A stretch of 64,000 nt of DNA from Miscanthus floridulus. Its lineage: Eukaryota; Streptophyta; Magnoliopsida; Poales; Poaceae. The position numbers and the translations under genes were made by a program. The notes under the pieces are model-generated. The model was not told the DNA's origin. It saw only the letters and a program-made list of their open reading frames with translations, and searched no databases. The stretch is from positions 18,206,502 through 18,270,501 of the forward strand of contig NC_089591.1 of NCBI RefSeq assembly GCF_019320115.1, given 5' to 3'. Shown here one piece after another: positions 22,828 through 35,976 of the stretch; position 1 is the first letter of the stretch; every line of letters begins with the position of its first letter.

Positions 22828-25800
22828 TATCGCAGAACTGACCAATTTATAAGAGCACAAGTACAATGGCAGCCCGCAAGCGGTCGCACTGTCATACTTG
22901 AGCCCATATAAACCCGGTAGTCCATCGAGTACCACGATGGGTCTGGATAAATGGTCCACATACAACCAAGATCGTAGATGATTCAACATACATGCCGCAT
23001 ATTACATAAAGTTCACAATTACAATCCATTCATCAGAGTACGAAAGATGGTTATTACAAACCAAGTTCGATAGATAGTAGCAGAAGCAAATTAAGTTCGA
23101 AACTAGCATTTGTCAACATAGTTCAAATACAGTGCCAACTCATGATCACAATCCATAAAAGCATATAAGAGGGATTATTAAAGATGCCTGCCCAAGGCTC
23201 ACTCCTCATCCACGGTGAGATAGAAGTAGTTCTTGCAATAGCCATGATAGATGGTACCATCTACAATAATGGGAATAAAACCCTGAGTACAAGAAGGTAC
23301 TCAACTAGACTTACCCGTCATAAACTAGAAATAAACTGACTCCAAGGATTATGCAAGGCTTTATAAGTGGAGATAGCTTGACATTATTTTGCATAAAAAG
23401 CGATTAACTCAGTTATACAGTTGTACTTAGGTCATCAAGTTAATTATAGCTATTTATCTCTAGATTAGCAACTATCCTATGCCAAACATGTGGTATATCA
23501 TTTAAGAGCATACAATAGTAACCATAGCCGATGTAGTAATTCCATGTTTATCCGAACCATCACATTCCATAATACAATTACTATGATGTTGTAGCTAGCC
23601 AAGTGTCTCACTATCTAGGAGAGACGGCGATTCGAATCGATTTCAACCAGCTAGGAATTTATTCCTAACACAAACCTAGGTAGGCCAGATCAACGGTCAC
23701 CTTAGGTCACCTTTGGTACAACTCAAGTACACATTTCGCGGGTTCGCCCAACGTCGCACAATCAGGGACAACCAGCTGCTAGGACGATCAGAACTACCCT
23801 ACCCTTGGGCTCATGGCTGGCTCCCCGCACATCCTTCCTACCATCTAGAGTGCACACTCCAGAATGAGTTATCCGGCCAGCTAAGTGATAGGCATGTATT
23901 CAATCTTGTCAGAAGTGCCAACAACTATACGGTCCTTAATCGGCATAGACGGGATCACATGAGTCAACCTAAACATAGACTTCGCCTGGCCTTCATTTAC
24001 ATTACCCCATGGTTCTTTTCTATGATAGCAAATATAGCCAACCGTGCTTCGGTATCCACCTATATCTCGTAGGTGATAGGAAATCACCTAACTTCTACCG
24101 GTCTAAGCATGGCTAAGCATATATTCGATCCTAGACCTACATAGGGTTAAAGGTATATGCATTTGGATAAGGTAGTTCTATGCATCAAGTGGTTCCAGTC
24201 AACTTTTATAACCTAATGCATCAATCATAAAGGACTCAAGTAGTATTTTATAAAACACTAGGAAACTTAGAATGCTCCGGGGCTTGCCTTTGAGGAAAGA
24301 GGTGAGGCGGTGATCTAGGCACTCAAGGAGCTCTTTGGGAGTCTACTCCTGTTCTCCTAGAGCTATGGCTTGAGGAGTCTCCTGCTGATCCCTTTCCTCT
24401 TCTTCATTGAATTCCAGCAACGTTATTTCCTCGGTCGATCCTATATGCATGATCAAAGAATAAGATATCACAAATGCATGTATGATGACAAATATAATAT
24501 GATAAACTGTGATGAATGCATCCTCATAAGTATTTTCAACAGCATGGTGTTAAAGTAATAACAAGTGCATCCTATTCTACTAAGTAGGTGCATATCTCTT
24601 CTCTATTACTTAAGCAAACACTTCTGCAATTCATTTATCGAATCTACAAAACAACAGCTACTTGTTTTAACCATAACTAGAGCTATATACATCGAAATCA
24701 TATGGTTGTGGACATTCTGTAAAGCTTATGAAATTGTTTACAACTTTATTTTAATACCCTTGATGTGATTCAATAGTTATCTAGGTCAAACAATTCAGTT
24801 AATTAAATCTGTCCAGAAAGTAAACAATGAGGGCAGAAAACTTCTAACAGCCAAAACTCTTAAACCCTAAGGCCTATGACTATGAAAATTTAACACAAGG
24901 TACATCAGTAAGTTATCTACAACTTTGTTACTAACAAGTTTTATAGAAGAGACCATTATCAACATAAAATCAACCACACAACCAAAACTATATATGCAAC
25001 CATTTATTTGAAATATAAAGCAACAATTAATTAGTGCATACAACCAATTGCTTCTAAGCCTTACTATGAACACCAACAGTTCGTATGCATCACAGGCACC
25101 ATAGAAAACACTATGGTCAATCACAATTTAATTATTTAAATGCCTTTATTAATTTAATTAGATAATTAGGAGAGATAACAAACATATACCAAAAGTGCAC
25201 AATAAATTCTCATAAAATTACAGTAGCTTCCTAGTGCTCACAATAGACTACTATGGAAATTTCATACCATTTGGACATGCATAACATCTTCTACAAAAAT
25301 GATAAGCTAGCAAGGTCTATTTTAGTGAAGATAGTTAACCCCATAGAAAACTGTCAAACAATAGATTCTATATTTTTTTTAGCTTCATAATTATGCCATA
25401 ATACTGTACAAAAAATTGTAGGGCAAAATGTTACTAATTTTTATCCCTATAATTTTCCTCAGAAAACACCATTTATTAATAGATAAATAGAAAGATCATA
25501 TTTCAATTAAGTTTACTGCAACTTATTATTTTTCCTATCTAGAGCATGTCAATACAAGACCAACAAAATTGGAATCACAATTTTATCACATTCCTAGCTC
25601 AAGTTACACATGTTACAAAATTGTAAACATTCAAAAAGCACTTATCTAGCTATATTTTATTCGCTAATAAAAATACTAGAAACTGTATATCTTATATTTT
25701 TATAAAATACTACACTTCATAAGGAACACAACAAAATTTGGTTCACCAAAATTGGACATCTACAACTCAACTTATTATTTTTCAAAGTTAGTACAAAAAT

Positions 25801-27532
25801 CTATAAATGAAATAACACAAACCCTAAATAGCAGTCACTAACAGAAGAGACCCATGGATCAGCAGGGTCCACCCGTCAGTGAGCTGAAATAGGGCATGGT
25901 GGTTTGACCGGTGCTAACTCACCAACGGTTAGCACTTTGGCGAAACCGACCACACCAACATGACCTACTCACTAAGCCGCATCGACTAACATAGGTGGTG
26001 GCAGCGCAGATGTAACGGAGCATGCTCATCGCCGGCCATGGCGGCACGGTGGCACTGCTCGAAGGTGCATTGGCCATCTTCAGCCATGGCAAGGCCAGGT
26101 GAGGAGTGCACGAGCTCCACGGTAACTACACGGATCTAACGAGGTGACCTAGGCTAGGTGAGATGCTCTGACAAGGCTTGTCCATGTGCACGGTGGCATG
26201 ACGGTGAAGGCGCGACGGCGCTGCGTGTCATGTTTCGTGTCAGCAAGGCATCCATTCATGGTGAGGTCATGCCACTAGCTAGTCTACACCCTGACTAAGC
26301 TCTAATGTTAGGAATCAAAAGTAATGTGCACGCAAGCCAAGCAGCGGCGAGCTCGCCGTGGAGGAGGCCATGGAAGTCGAGCTCTCTGGCGAGGACGGGA
26401 GCGGTGATTTTGCCCTCACCGTAGCTCGCCTAGTACTGCAAATGCATCAAGGAGGTAGAGGGGAACATGACGAAGCTACTGGCTATATGGAGGCGGGAAT
26501 GGCGTGGTGGAGCGGGCGCTATGCGATGGCGGAGCTACTCGGTTACTGTAAACTGAGGCACGTAGCTTCGTAGATATCGTGCGCCAGCGCGCTGCGGCGA
26601 GGGCCCGATGCCAGCCAGCGGTGGCCACATGGTGGCCTATCTCTACCCGTGGTTGGCCACCTCGACGTGCGATGCGGCGTCCATCAGAGCCTGATGGCGA
26701 GCCTAACAACGTGTTTTTAAACCCTTCTAAATCCTAAACGGTGTTGAGTTAGCGAGCAAATCCTTAATAAGAGTTGGAGATCTACATACCAGCTACAAAA
26801 TTGATTTAGAAATCAAAGTCTAATTCTCAATGGTTAGGAAGATACATCAGCACAAAGTCAAGCATATCAAACTGTAAACTCAAAATGACTTAGCAAATTT
26901 TACAAGTCCCAAAATTAGTGAAATGTTGATTCTTGTGAGCTAAAAATGACCAAGCTAGGCACTGAATTAGCTCATGACCCAAAAATAAAAGTTGTTGCCC
27001 TACTCAAATACTACAATTTTGCTTTAGTGTACACATCCATGCAAAGGCTCTATGACACAGTTCAACCTAGGTCAAACATACCACTTTCAAATGATGACTT
27101 ACACTAGAACTATGACTTAGAGACCAAACTAGCCCTAGTCATGAATACTAAAGTTGTTCATAATGACATTCTAAACATGTTTAAGTTATTCCTAAGGTCA
27201 CACAAGCATTTCATACATTGGTTACATATAATACTTCCCAGGTCAACAAGCTTATCATCACTTAGGAGCTTAATTAGATAAAGTGATCTACATGAACATT
27301 GTTCCATTAGTCATCCCAAGTGTAGCTAAGGTGCTTTAGTGACCAACATCAACCACTTACACTTATTCACACATGATCATAAGCATACACATATGGAAAC
27401 ATAAAATAATAAGGCATGTTTCACATGTTTCAATTGTACGTTTCAAATCAAAAAGCTTATATATGAATGCTCGATGAGTATGCTCATGCAATGCAAGTTA
27501 AATTATGCAAGCCTAACACCTAGGGTGTTACA
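22828..27532 (-). repeat. Element C 5' LTR
   Basis: 4705 bases from TGTAACACCCTAGGTGTTAG (27532 downward) to GGTTCTGCGATA (22828). It carries the terminal palindrome TAACACC-CTA-GGTGTTA, a GC-rich block at about 25850-26700, a copy of the LTR ORF (24450-24274 with one internal stop) and the hairpin CTGAGTAC/GTACTCA (23283-23303) beside GGGTAAGT. The other short frames have no support. Confidence 0.88.
24274..24450 (-). pseudogene. Copy of the LTR ORF in element C
   Basis: Begins MHIGSTEEITLLEF and ends DHRLTSFLKGKPRS, 59 codons with no indel relative to Y and one TAG stop at codon 36. Most differences from Y fall at third codon positions (for example ATC/ATA, GAC/GAT, CAT/CAC, TTT/TTC), as expected if the ancestor encoded a maintained peptide. 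It then continues SILS-like past the motif. Function is unknown. Confidence 0.5.
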
Positions 27533-28678
27533 GGCGGTGTGTTCTTGCATGACTACGTAGTAACGTCTAACCTAGTTCCTGCCTAAGCATATGGATCACA
27601 AAGTGGCTATGGTGGAATGGCATTGCTACGGTGAGCCGAGCATGCGGTGGCGCTCCGGTGATGGCACGGTGGTGGTGAAACAAAATGTGCCCTTACCCTG
27701 GCTCAACAAGTGGGGCTAGCAGGTCGGGGTGGAAGAGGTGACGATGGTAAAGCTACTAGCGAGCTAGATTGGGCGATGGTGCAATGATGGCGGCGAGCGA
27801 GCATAGCGGAGCAACGGCGATGGTGCGGTGGAATGGTGCTCCGCTTTGCTCTGGTGTGGGCGAGAGAGCGAGGTGCGAGGGTGAAATGGGGCGAGCTACA
27901 GAGGCATGTGCCTTATCCCTCCATGCTAGCCTGATCAGCCAGGCCAGTGCTAGTGTAAGGCCACCATGCGACATGCCTGGCATACCCCCGGTCGGCCACT
28001 GACACCGGCATCGAAACAACATCAGGCCCTGATGAACATGACTAACAAAGCGATTTCACGTGATCATTACTCCTAAACCGTTCGTCCTTTGCAAAATCTT
28101 CTTTAACAAGAATTGTAAAGCTACACGAGATCTACAACTTTCATTAAATGAGTTCAGTCTAGATCAGCCTAGTTTACAAACTACAACATGTTAAACATGG
28201 GTTCATTGAAACGGTAAACCAGCTCAAGACTTAGAAAATTTTCAAAGTAAAAAACAGTAATTCTATTGCTACTTGTGGACTATTTTTGAGCATGCTATGC
28301 ACTGAATTAGGTCTTGACTCAAAAATAAAAGTTGTTACTCAAGTCAAGTACTACAACTTTGCTTAAGGCTACACTGCAATGCAAACAATCTATGCTATAG
28401 TTCAACTTAGGTCGATCATGCAACTTGAAAATGATAACTTACACTATAACCATGACTTTGAGGCCAAATTGGTCCAAGTCATGAATACCAAAGTTGTTCT
28501 AAATGACATTCTAAACATGTTAAAGGTACTCCTAGGGTCCCACAAACATTTTATACATTGGTCACATGCAAACCCTAGCATATGTAAAGCATTTAGTAAC
28601 AAACACATGTGATATAAGCAATCATAGAGATAAACTTTGAGATGCTCATGCTCATGAATGATCAATGATGCTTGTTCT
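27533..28678 (-). repeat. Element B LTR fragment
   Basis: Continues, across the H insertion, the LTR start at 42110-42161. It shares with the C LTR text such as AAAATAAAAGTTGTT and CTACAACTTTGCTT (about 28321-28362) and has a GC-rich block (27640-28010). It is cut at 27533 by the C LTR. No gene is seen. Confidence 0.75.
28674..28678. repeat. Probable target-site duplication of element H, left copy
   Basis: GTTCT before the H LTR start TGAAAG at 28679. The right flank is GTGCT (42110-42114), four of five matching, which fits an old duplication with one mutation. Confidence 0.6.
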
Positions 28679-30276
28679 TGAAAGCATCTAGGCCCCTAGT
28701 TGGGTTTTGGTGATTAATGATGACATGAGATTACTATGACTAGCGTGTGTTTTGTAGAGGCAATTTGAGTTAGGTCATGGTAATGGAAATTGATTGGGCA
28801 ATAATAGTTTTCATGCCCCTGACGATGGAAATCATTTCAGTTTTCAAAGGATGGATGACAAGGTTAAGGACGGACTAGTTCTAAGTGTCATTTGATGTTG
28901 GAGAGACACTTAGAGTAGTTTAGGACTTTGTTTTTCCTTTAGCCATACTATTAAGGGGGGTATGGACTACTAGCTTAACCTAGGTAAGTTAGTAGGTTAG
29001 ATGTGGTGCACACTTGTCAAACCTAGCACTAGGTAGCTCAGGAATAGCCCTAAGATCAATTGGAGTAAACTTCATTCACATAGGATTTTGAGTTGGAAGT
29101 GAATGGAGGGTCAAATGATTGACCGGACGCTGGTCTAGTTGTAACCGGACACTAGAGGGTGAGTCTGGTTAGTTCATTTGATCAACTACAGTCGTCTAGT
29201 ACTGACCGAACATTGAGTGAAAGTGCATTGGATGCTGGGTACCTACGTTCGGTCAACTCTAGAGAGGTTCTAGAGAGTCTATTTCCTGACCGAACGCGTC
29301 CGGTTAGTGCTGACCGAATGCTAGTCAGGATCCAGTACCTGACCGATGCTGAACAGTGAAGTGACCGAACTCTGGGTGCCAGCATTCGATCAATATCAGT
29401 AAGGTTCTAGAGAGCGTTTTTCTTGACCGGACGTAGATCAGAGTCCGGTCAGAGCTTAACGGCTCTCTCTCTAACACAATGGCGGGTATAACTGACCGGA
29501 GCGTCCAATCACCCCATAGAATGCTGACTCAGCATCCAAATGTTATGTTTTGAATGAGGGGGGTATAAATACTTACTCCACTCATCCATGGGAGGCCTCT
29601 TGCCCATTTGTTCAGCTGAGAAACACCTTTGGAGTGCAAGGGAGAGCAAGAGCCTAGTGAGGTGATTGAGATTTGAGAATCCAAAATTAAGGATCTCATT
29701 AGTGCATAGAGAGTAGCAAGTGTGCATCCACCCTTCTCATTAGGCTTGTCATGGTCAAGTGAGAGTTTGTGCTTGTTACTCTTGGTGATCGCCATCACCT
29801 AGATGGCTCGGTGGTGATTGGGAGCTTGGTAATCATCCGGCAGAGCTTGTGGATAACCCAAGTCAAGTTGTGAGCGGTTGTGGGCGATTCACCATGATGG
29901 AGTGTCAAAGAATCAGCCCATAGAGAGCACTTGATCTTTGCACGGATCAAGGGGGAGCTACACCCTTGTGTGGGTGCTCCAACGAGGACTAGTGGGGAGT
30001 GGCGACTCTTTGATACCTTAGGAAAACATCACCGCGTTCCTTTCTCTCTCTTTACTTTGAGCATTTACATTTGAGCAATTCATTTCATGTCTTTACATTC
30101 CTAGAATTATCATGCTAGAGTAGGATTGGAACCTAGGGTGCAAAACTTTTGTGCGGTAGAACAATAGAAACGCATTATAGGCACAAGGGGTGAAGTGGGC
30201 TAAGTGTAGGGCTTAATTATTAAAAGAATTTAGAATTAGCCCAATTCACCCCCTCTTGGGCATCTTGATCCTTTCA
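28679..30276 (+). repeat. Element H 5' LTR
   Basis: 1598 bases from TGAAAGCATCTAGGCCCC to ATCTTGATCCTTTCA. A TATA box TATAAATA is at 29564-29571. A cluster of imperfect GACCGGACGC and GTCCGGTC motifs lies at 29120-29510. It is noticeably diverged from its 3' partner, so the insertion is older than A or Y. Confidence 0.9.
29564..29571 (+). promoter_or_regulatory. Element H TATA box (5' LTR)
   Basis: TATAAATA after a G-rich stretch; the same sequence recurs in the 3' LTR at 41398-41405. Confidence 0.7.
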
Positions 30277-30278
30277 AT

Positions 30279-30290
30279 TAGTATCGGAGC
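30279..30290 (+). other. Element H primer-binding site
   Basis: TAGTATCGGAGC, the initiator tRNA-Met complement (TGGTATCAGAGC) with two changes, two bases after the LTR end. Confidence 0.65.
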
Positions 30291-30329
30291 CTCGTGCTCG
30301 CTAAATTAGGCTTCACCGCCTAGAGCAAG

Positions 30330-31790
30330 ATGTCCCATGGGGATGGACCCCCTCCTATGTTTGAGGGAGATGATTTTCCTTATTGAAAAATCCACATGGA
30401 GGCTTATCTAGAAGCTTTAGATGTTGGAGTTCTTAGAGCCGCCTCACAAGGCTTCCCAAAACCTAAGGATCCCACAAACTTTCAAGGCGATGAGGTTAAC
30501 TATGAGAAGTGGAATGCAAAGGCTAGAAACACCCTCTTTAGAGGCCTTTGCAAAGATGTTTTTAACCGTGTGTGGAACCACAAAGACGCCCATGCACTAT
30601 GGTCAGATATTTGTGCGCTCCATGAGGGAACAAAGAGTGAGCATGAGGAATGCTACCACCTTGTTATGAAAAAAACTTAATTCATTTGAGATGCTTCCTA
30701 GAGAAAGTGCTAATGAGATGTATTCATGCTTGAATGTTCTTGTAGAGGAAGTCAATGGGCTTGGACTCACACAAATGCAACCCTCTGATGTTGTAAGAAA
30801 GATCTTGAGTGTCCTCCCCATTGATAAATATGGGCATATTATGATGGTGTTTCATCAAGGTGTTCTTTCCACTGCTACACCAACTGAAATATTGATGAAG
30901 ATCAATGCACATGAGATGTACATGCACATCACACCACAAGATGGCTCTTCTTCTACCAAGAAGAAAGATTTGGCATTCAAGGCTAGCCCAGAGAAGAAGG
31001 GCAAAGCAAGAGTTGATCATGATAGCACAAGTGATGATGAAATTAATGATGCAAGTCTTGCTCTCATGGTGAGAAGAACCACCAAGATGCTAAAGAAGCT
31101 TAACAAGAATGGTGTCAAGTTTGATGGCAAGAAGAAGAAATTCTTCACTAGCAATAGAAGGAAGCCCATCTCCGAGATGGATTGCTATAATTAAGAGAAC
31201 TTGGTCATCTAGCTCATCAATGCCCCAAACCCAAGAAAGACAAGTACAAGAAGAAGTACAAGGGCAAGAAAGATGACTCAAATGATGAAGATGATGATAA
31301 GAAGAAGAAAAACAAGCCATACAAAAAGAAGTATGGCAAGAAGAAGGAATATCACAAGAAGAAGAAAAATGGTAAGGCATACATTGTTGGTGATTGGCTT
31401 ACAGATGTTGAATCATCAAGTGGCTCATCCGATGATGAAAGTGAGAATGAGAACGAGAAGGTGTTTGCTATTGTAATTGATTCTTCACTATCTTCATCGC
31501 CATCGCTGCTGTCATCCTCCACACACCCATGCCTTATGGCCAAGGGTGAATGAAAGGTACAAAATGATGATGATAGTAGTGGTGATGATAATGCTAGCAA
31601 TGATGATAGTGGTAGTGATGAAGAGTTTGAATCACCTTCTTATGATGATCTTATCAAGTTGCTAAATCAATATACTAAAATCATTAGAAAGACAAGAGCA
31701 AAAAATTAAAAGCTAGAACTTGAGAAGGACTCACTCTTAGCTAAATATGACATAGCCAAAAAAAAACTAGTGTTGAGCTTAGAGAAGAAA
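30330..31790 (+). pseudogene. Element H gag relic, N-terminal and lysine-rich parts
   Basis: From the ATG at 30330 (MSHGDGPPPMFEGDDF) the frame meets TGA at 30384, where copia Gag normally has a tryptophan. It resumes as MEAYLEALDVGVLRAA, reads through a Gag domain (NPFxxL-like NTLFRGLCKDVFNRVW, ALWSDICALHEG), shifts frame at a run of seven A (30669-30675), and continues SANEMYSCLNVLVEEVNGLG to a stop at 31193. Lysine- and acid-rich low-complexity text with stops fills 31200-31790. Gag would form the particle and package RNA; this copy cannot be translated whole. Confidence 0.82.
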
Positions 31791-31798
31791 ATAAAATT

Positions 31799-32764
31799 AT
31801 GTCATCAAAACTCAATGAGCTCAAATTTTCTAAAAAGGAGCTTAAAGAAAAACATGATAAACTTGAGGGGATACATAATGAGCTCACCACTAGCTACAAT
31901 TGGCTAAAAGAAGAGTACACCAATCTCAAGATTAATCATGACAATCTTGTTGTTTCTCATGAGTTATTATCCAATGAGCCACATGATGCTACTAACAATG
32001 TTGTTAAGATTGATATAGCTACATCATGTGATGATTTGATTGTTGAGAGCATTGAGCAAGGTTCTAGTAGCAAAGACAAGAAAGTGGTTGAGTCCAACAA
32101 CAATGATGAGTATGTCAAGCTCAAGAATGAGAATGAAAAGCTCAAGAAAGATCTTGAAAAGCTCTCAACCACCAACACAATTGTGATAGAAAATCTTGAC
32201 AATGATTGTGATATGGCTCTTGAGAATGAGATGCTTAAAGAAGAGAACAAGAGACTCAAGATGGAGAAAAATCATGATGAACTTAAAGAAGAAAACAAGA
32301 AGCTCAAGTTGGAGAAAGAACATCTCAAGACCGGTTTGAGCAAGTTCACAAGAGGCCAATATCTCCAAAGTGAGCTACTCATGAACACCGTGATGAAGAT
32401 GGATAGAAGTGGTATTGGGTACTTGGAAAATCAAGAGAAGAAGGCTCAAGCTCAATACCAACAACAACACAAGTCAAAGCCTAAGCCAAAGAGATGTATT
32501 GAGTGTGGACAAGGAGGTCACTTTGCCCATGAGTGTCAAACTCCACCACCACAACCCTTGCCCAAGCATGCTAGACTCTTTGCCTTCAATGCTCGTTACA
32601 TGCTTAGAAATGATTCTAGTGGAAAAATGAAAGTCATGTTCTTAGGTCCTCCCAACAAGAATAGGCCTAAGAAAATTTGGGTTGCAAAGTCACTAGTTGA
32701 GAAAGTCAAGGGCCCCCATCAAGTTTGGGTCCCTAAACACAAGCTTGATCTCTTGTGTAGGTGA
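31799..32764 (+). CDS. Element H Gag C-terminal region: coiled coil and zinc knuckle
   Basis: 321 open codons. The N-terminal two thirds are heptad-like and charged (LKEKHDKLEGIHNEL, KLKNENEKLKKDLEKL, LKEENKKLKLEKEHL), predicting a long coiled coil. Near residue 233 is a CCHC zinc knuckle CIECGQGGHFAHEC. Large coiled-coil Gag C-termini are typical of Sireviruses. The listed ATG is only the first after upstream stops; in an intact element this would be part of Gag. The frame ends at 32764, and protease begins in another frame overlapping by a few bases. Confidence 0.75.
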   Translation: MSSKLNELKFSKKELKEKHDKLEGIHNELTTSYNWLKEEYTNLKINHDNLVVSHELLSNEPHDATNNVVKIDIATSCDDLIVESIEQGSSSKDKKVVESNNNDEYVKLKNENEKLKKDLEKLSTTNTIVIENLDNDCDMALENEMLKEENKRLKMEKNHDELKEENKKLKLEKEHLKTGLSKFTRGQYLQSELLMNTVMKMDRSGIGYLENQEKKAQAQYQQQHKSKPKPKRCIECGQGGHFAHECQTPPPQPLPKHARLFAFNARYMLRNDSSGKMKVMFLGPPNKNRPKKIWVAKSLVEKVKGPHQVWVPKHKLDLLCR

Positions 32765-35700
32765 ACTACAAGACCGGTGGAAGTCATTGGGTTATTGATA
32801 GTGGTTGCACTCAACATATGACCGGTGATCCTCGTATGTTCACCTCACTAGATGAAGAAGTAGATGGTCAAGAAAGGATTATATTTGGTGATAATTCAAA
32901 GGGCAAAGTTCAAGGATTGGGCAAAGTTGCAATATCAAATGATCATTCAATATCAAACGTGCTATATGTTGCTTCATTGAGTTTCAACTTGTTATCCGTT
33001 GGTCAATTGTGTGATCTTAGCTTTCAATGCTTGTTTATCGAGAAGGAAGTGGTTGTGTATAAGAAAGATGATGATCAAGTTATATTCAAGGGATTTAGAT
33101 ACAACAACCTATATCTAGTGGATTTAACCTCCAAAGATGCAAACTTGAAGACATGCCTATTCACCAAAACATCACTTGGGCGGCTATGGCATAGAAGACT
33201 AGCACATGTTGGGATGAGCTCACTCAAGAAGCTAATGACAAATGAATTGGTGAGAGGCTTGAAGTATGTGAAATTTTAGAAGGACAAGCTTTGTAGTGCA
33301 TGTCAAGCCGACAAGCAAGTTGCAAACACTTATCCAACCAAAGCTTACATGTCAACAACAAGAGTACTAGAGCTTCTTCACATGGATCTATTTGGACCAA
33401 CAACTTATAAGAGTTTGGGAGGAAATCTCTATTGTCTTGTGATTGTTGATGACTACTCTAGATATACTTGGATGTTCTTCCTTCATGACAAGACCAAAGT
33501 GGCATCATGTTTCAAGAAGTTTGCCAAGAGAGCACAAAATGAATTTGAAGTGAAGCTCAAGAAGATAAGAAATGATAATAGAAAAAATTTGACAACACAA
33601 ACATTGAAGCATATTGTGATGAAGTTGTAATCAAGCATGAGATCTTCAAAACATATACTCCACAACAAAATGGTGTAGTAGAGAGAAAGAACCAGACACT
33701 TATCACTCTTACAAGAACAATGCTTGATGAGTACAATACACCCAAAGCTCTATGGGTAGAAGCTCTCAACACCGCATGTTACGCATCCAATCGTCTATTC
33801 CTTCAAAAGTTTCTTGGCAAGACCCTTATGAGTTGCTCAATGGAAAGAAGTCGGACGTCTCATTCTTCCAAGAGTTTGGTTGCAAATGCTACATCTACAA
33901 GAAGTGGCAACACCTAGGGAAGTTCTAAAGACATTGTGATATTGATTTTCTTATTGGTTACTCATCAAAGTCCAAAGCATATCGAGTATTTAATCATGCC
34001 ACCGGCTTGATTGAAGAAACATATGATGTAGAATTTGATGAATCTAATGGCTCCCAAGGAGCACATGAGAATCTTGATAATGTAGGTGATGAACCTTTGA
34101 GGGAGGCCATGAAGAACATTCCGGTTGGAGACATCAAGCCCAAAGATGGTGTACAAGTGCTTGATCCACCCTCTTCATCAAATGTGCCACAAGATGATGA
34201 TAAAGATGAGAGAGTAGAAAATGAAGATACTCATATTTCCCATGATCAAATGGTGGCACAAGCTCAAGATGTTGATGCTCCACAACCTCCCCCTCAAGTG
34301 GTTGATAGAAGAAATTCACCCCTACTACAAGCACATCCATAAGATCACATCATAGGGAGTCCTTCAAAGGGTGTAATGACTCGCTCTCAAAAACTTACTT
34401 CATTTATTGAACATCACTCATTTGTTTCTTGCATTGAGCCTACAAATGTAGAAGGAGCTCTTCAAGATCCAGATTGGATAAATGTCATGCATGAAGAGTT
34501 GAACAACTTCACCCGCAATAAAGTTTGGACACTTGAAGAGTGACCATAAGGTGCAAGAGTCATTGGAACAAAGTGGGTGTTCCGCAATAAGCAAGATGAT
34601 CAAGGCATTGTTGTGAGGAACAAGACAAGACTAGTTGCAAAGGGGTTCTCTTAAGTTGAAGGGTTGGATTTTGGAGAGACCTTTGCACCGGTTGCAAGAC
34701 TTGAAGCCATCCATATCCTCCTTGCATATGCATCGCATCATGAAATGAAAGTATATCAAATGGATGTTAAAAGTGCATTTTTAAATGGTTTCATAAATGA
34801 ACTAGTCTATGTTGATCAACCTCCTAGGTTTGAAGGCCCTAGATGTCCTAATCATGTTTATAGGTTGTCCAAGGCGCTATATGGGATCAAGCAAGCCCCA
34901 AGAGCTTGGTATGAACACCTTTGGGATTTCCTCATTGAGAAGGGCTTCACCATTGGGAAGGTCGACACCACACTATTCACTAAGAAGCTTGATGGAGAGA
35001 TCTTTATTTGTTAAGTATATGTTGATGATATCATATTTGGGTCATCAAATGAAGATTATTGCAAGGAGTTTGGTGAATTGATGTCGAAGGAGTTTGAGAT
35101 GTCTATGATTGGAGAGCTTACATTCTTTTTTAGTTTTCAAGTCAAGCAAATGAGAGAAGGGATTTTCATCTCTCAAGAAAAGTATACCAAGGACCTTCTC
35201 AAGGGGTTCAAAATGGATTAATGTAAGCCAATCAAGACACCTATGTCATCAAATGGACATCTCGACCTAGATGAGGGAGGTAAAATGGTTGATCAAACTC
35301 TCTACCGCTCTATGATTGGTAGCTTGTTATATTTGACTGCATCTAGGCCCGACATCATGTTTAGTGTGTGTATGTGTGCTAGATTTCAAGCTAATCCTAA
35401 GGAAGCTCATTTGGTTGCCGTTAAAAGAATCCTTAGATAACTTAAGCACACACCAAGCATTGGTCTTTGGTATCCCAAAGGAGCTAGATTCCAACTACTT
35501 GGCTATTCTGATTCAGATTATGCCAGTTACAAAGTTGATAGAAAAAGAACATTCAGAGGGTGCCATTTGCTTGGTAGATCACTAGTGTCTTACACCTCCA
35601 AGAAGCAAATTAGTGTGGCTTTATCCACCACCGAGGCGGAATACATTGCCGCGGTGCATGTTGTGCACAAATTCTTTACATGAAGCAAACTTTGCTAGAC

Positions 35701-35976
35701 TATGGTGTAGTTCTAGAAAAGGTACCTCTTTTGTGTGACAATGAGAGCACAGTAAAGCTTGCTAATAATCTGGTTCAATACTCTCGCACCAAGCACATAG
35801 ATATCTGCCATCATTTTCTTAAAGATCATGTTGCTAAAAATGATATATCACTAGAAGGTGTAAGGACCAAGGATCAATTGGTGGATATCTTCACTAAACC
35901 GCTAGATGAGGCTACATTTTGTCGGTTGAGGAATGAGCTCAATGTGCTTGATTTTAGTAACTTCACTAAAAAATGA
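32761..35976 (+). pseudogene. Element H pol relic: protease, integrase, RT, RNase H
   Basis: Copia-type order. Protease: WVIDSGCTQHMTG near 32790. GAG-pre-integrase: LWHRRLAHVGMSSLKKL near 33190. Integrase core: LHMDLFGPTTYKSLGG and DDYSRYTWMFF from 33370. [21 protein letters not shown] and [14 protein letters not shown] from 34664, then YVDDIIFGSS near 35018 after an in-frame stop. RNase H: ALSTTEAEYIAA near 35620 and KHIDICHHFLKDH near 35795. In-frame stops include TAA before YVDD, at 35219 and at 35437, plus frame changes near 33630 and 33917. Protein domains are clear but the polyprotein is dead. Confidence 0.9.

Larger units (their letters stand above)
17383..27532 (-). mobile_element. 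Element C: truncated, decayed chromovirus
   Basis: In transcription order: 5' LTR (27532-22828), PBS, leader, ORF0 relic, gag relic and pol relic, ending inside the integrase zinc region at 17383. The rest of integrase, the chromodomain, PPT and 3' LTR are missing. It is homologous to Y throughout. Its LTR start abuts the middle of the B LTR (27533), so C probably inserted into B. Confidence 0.85.
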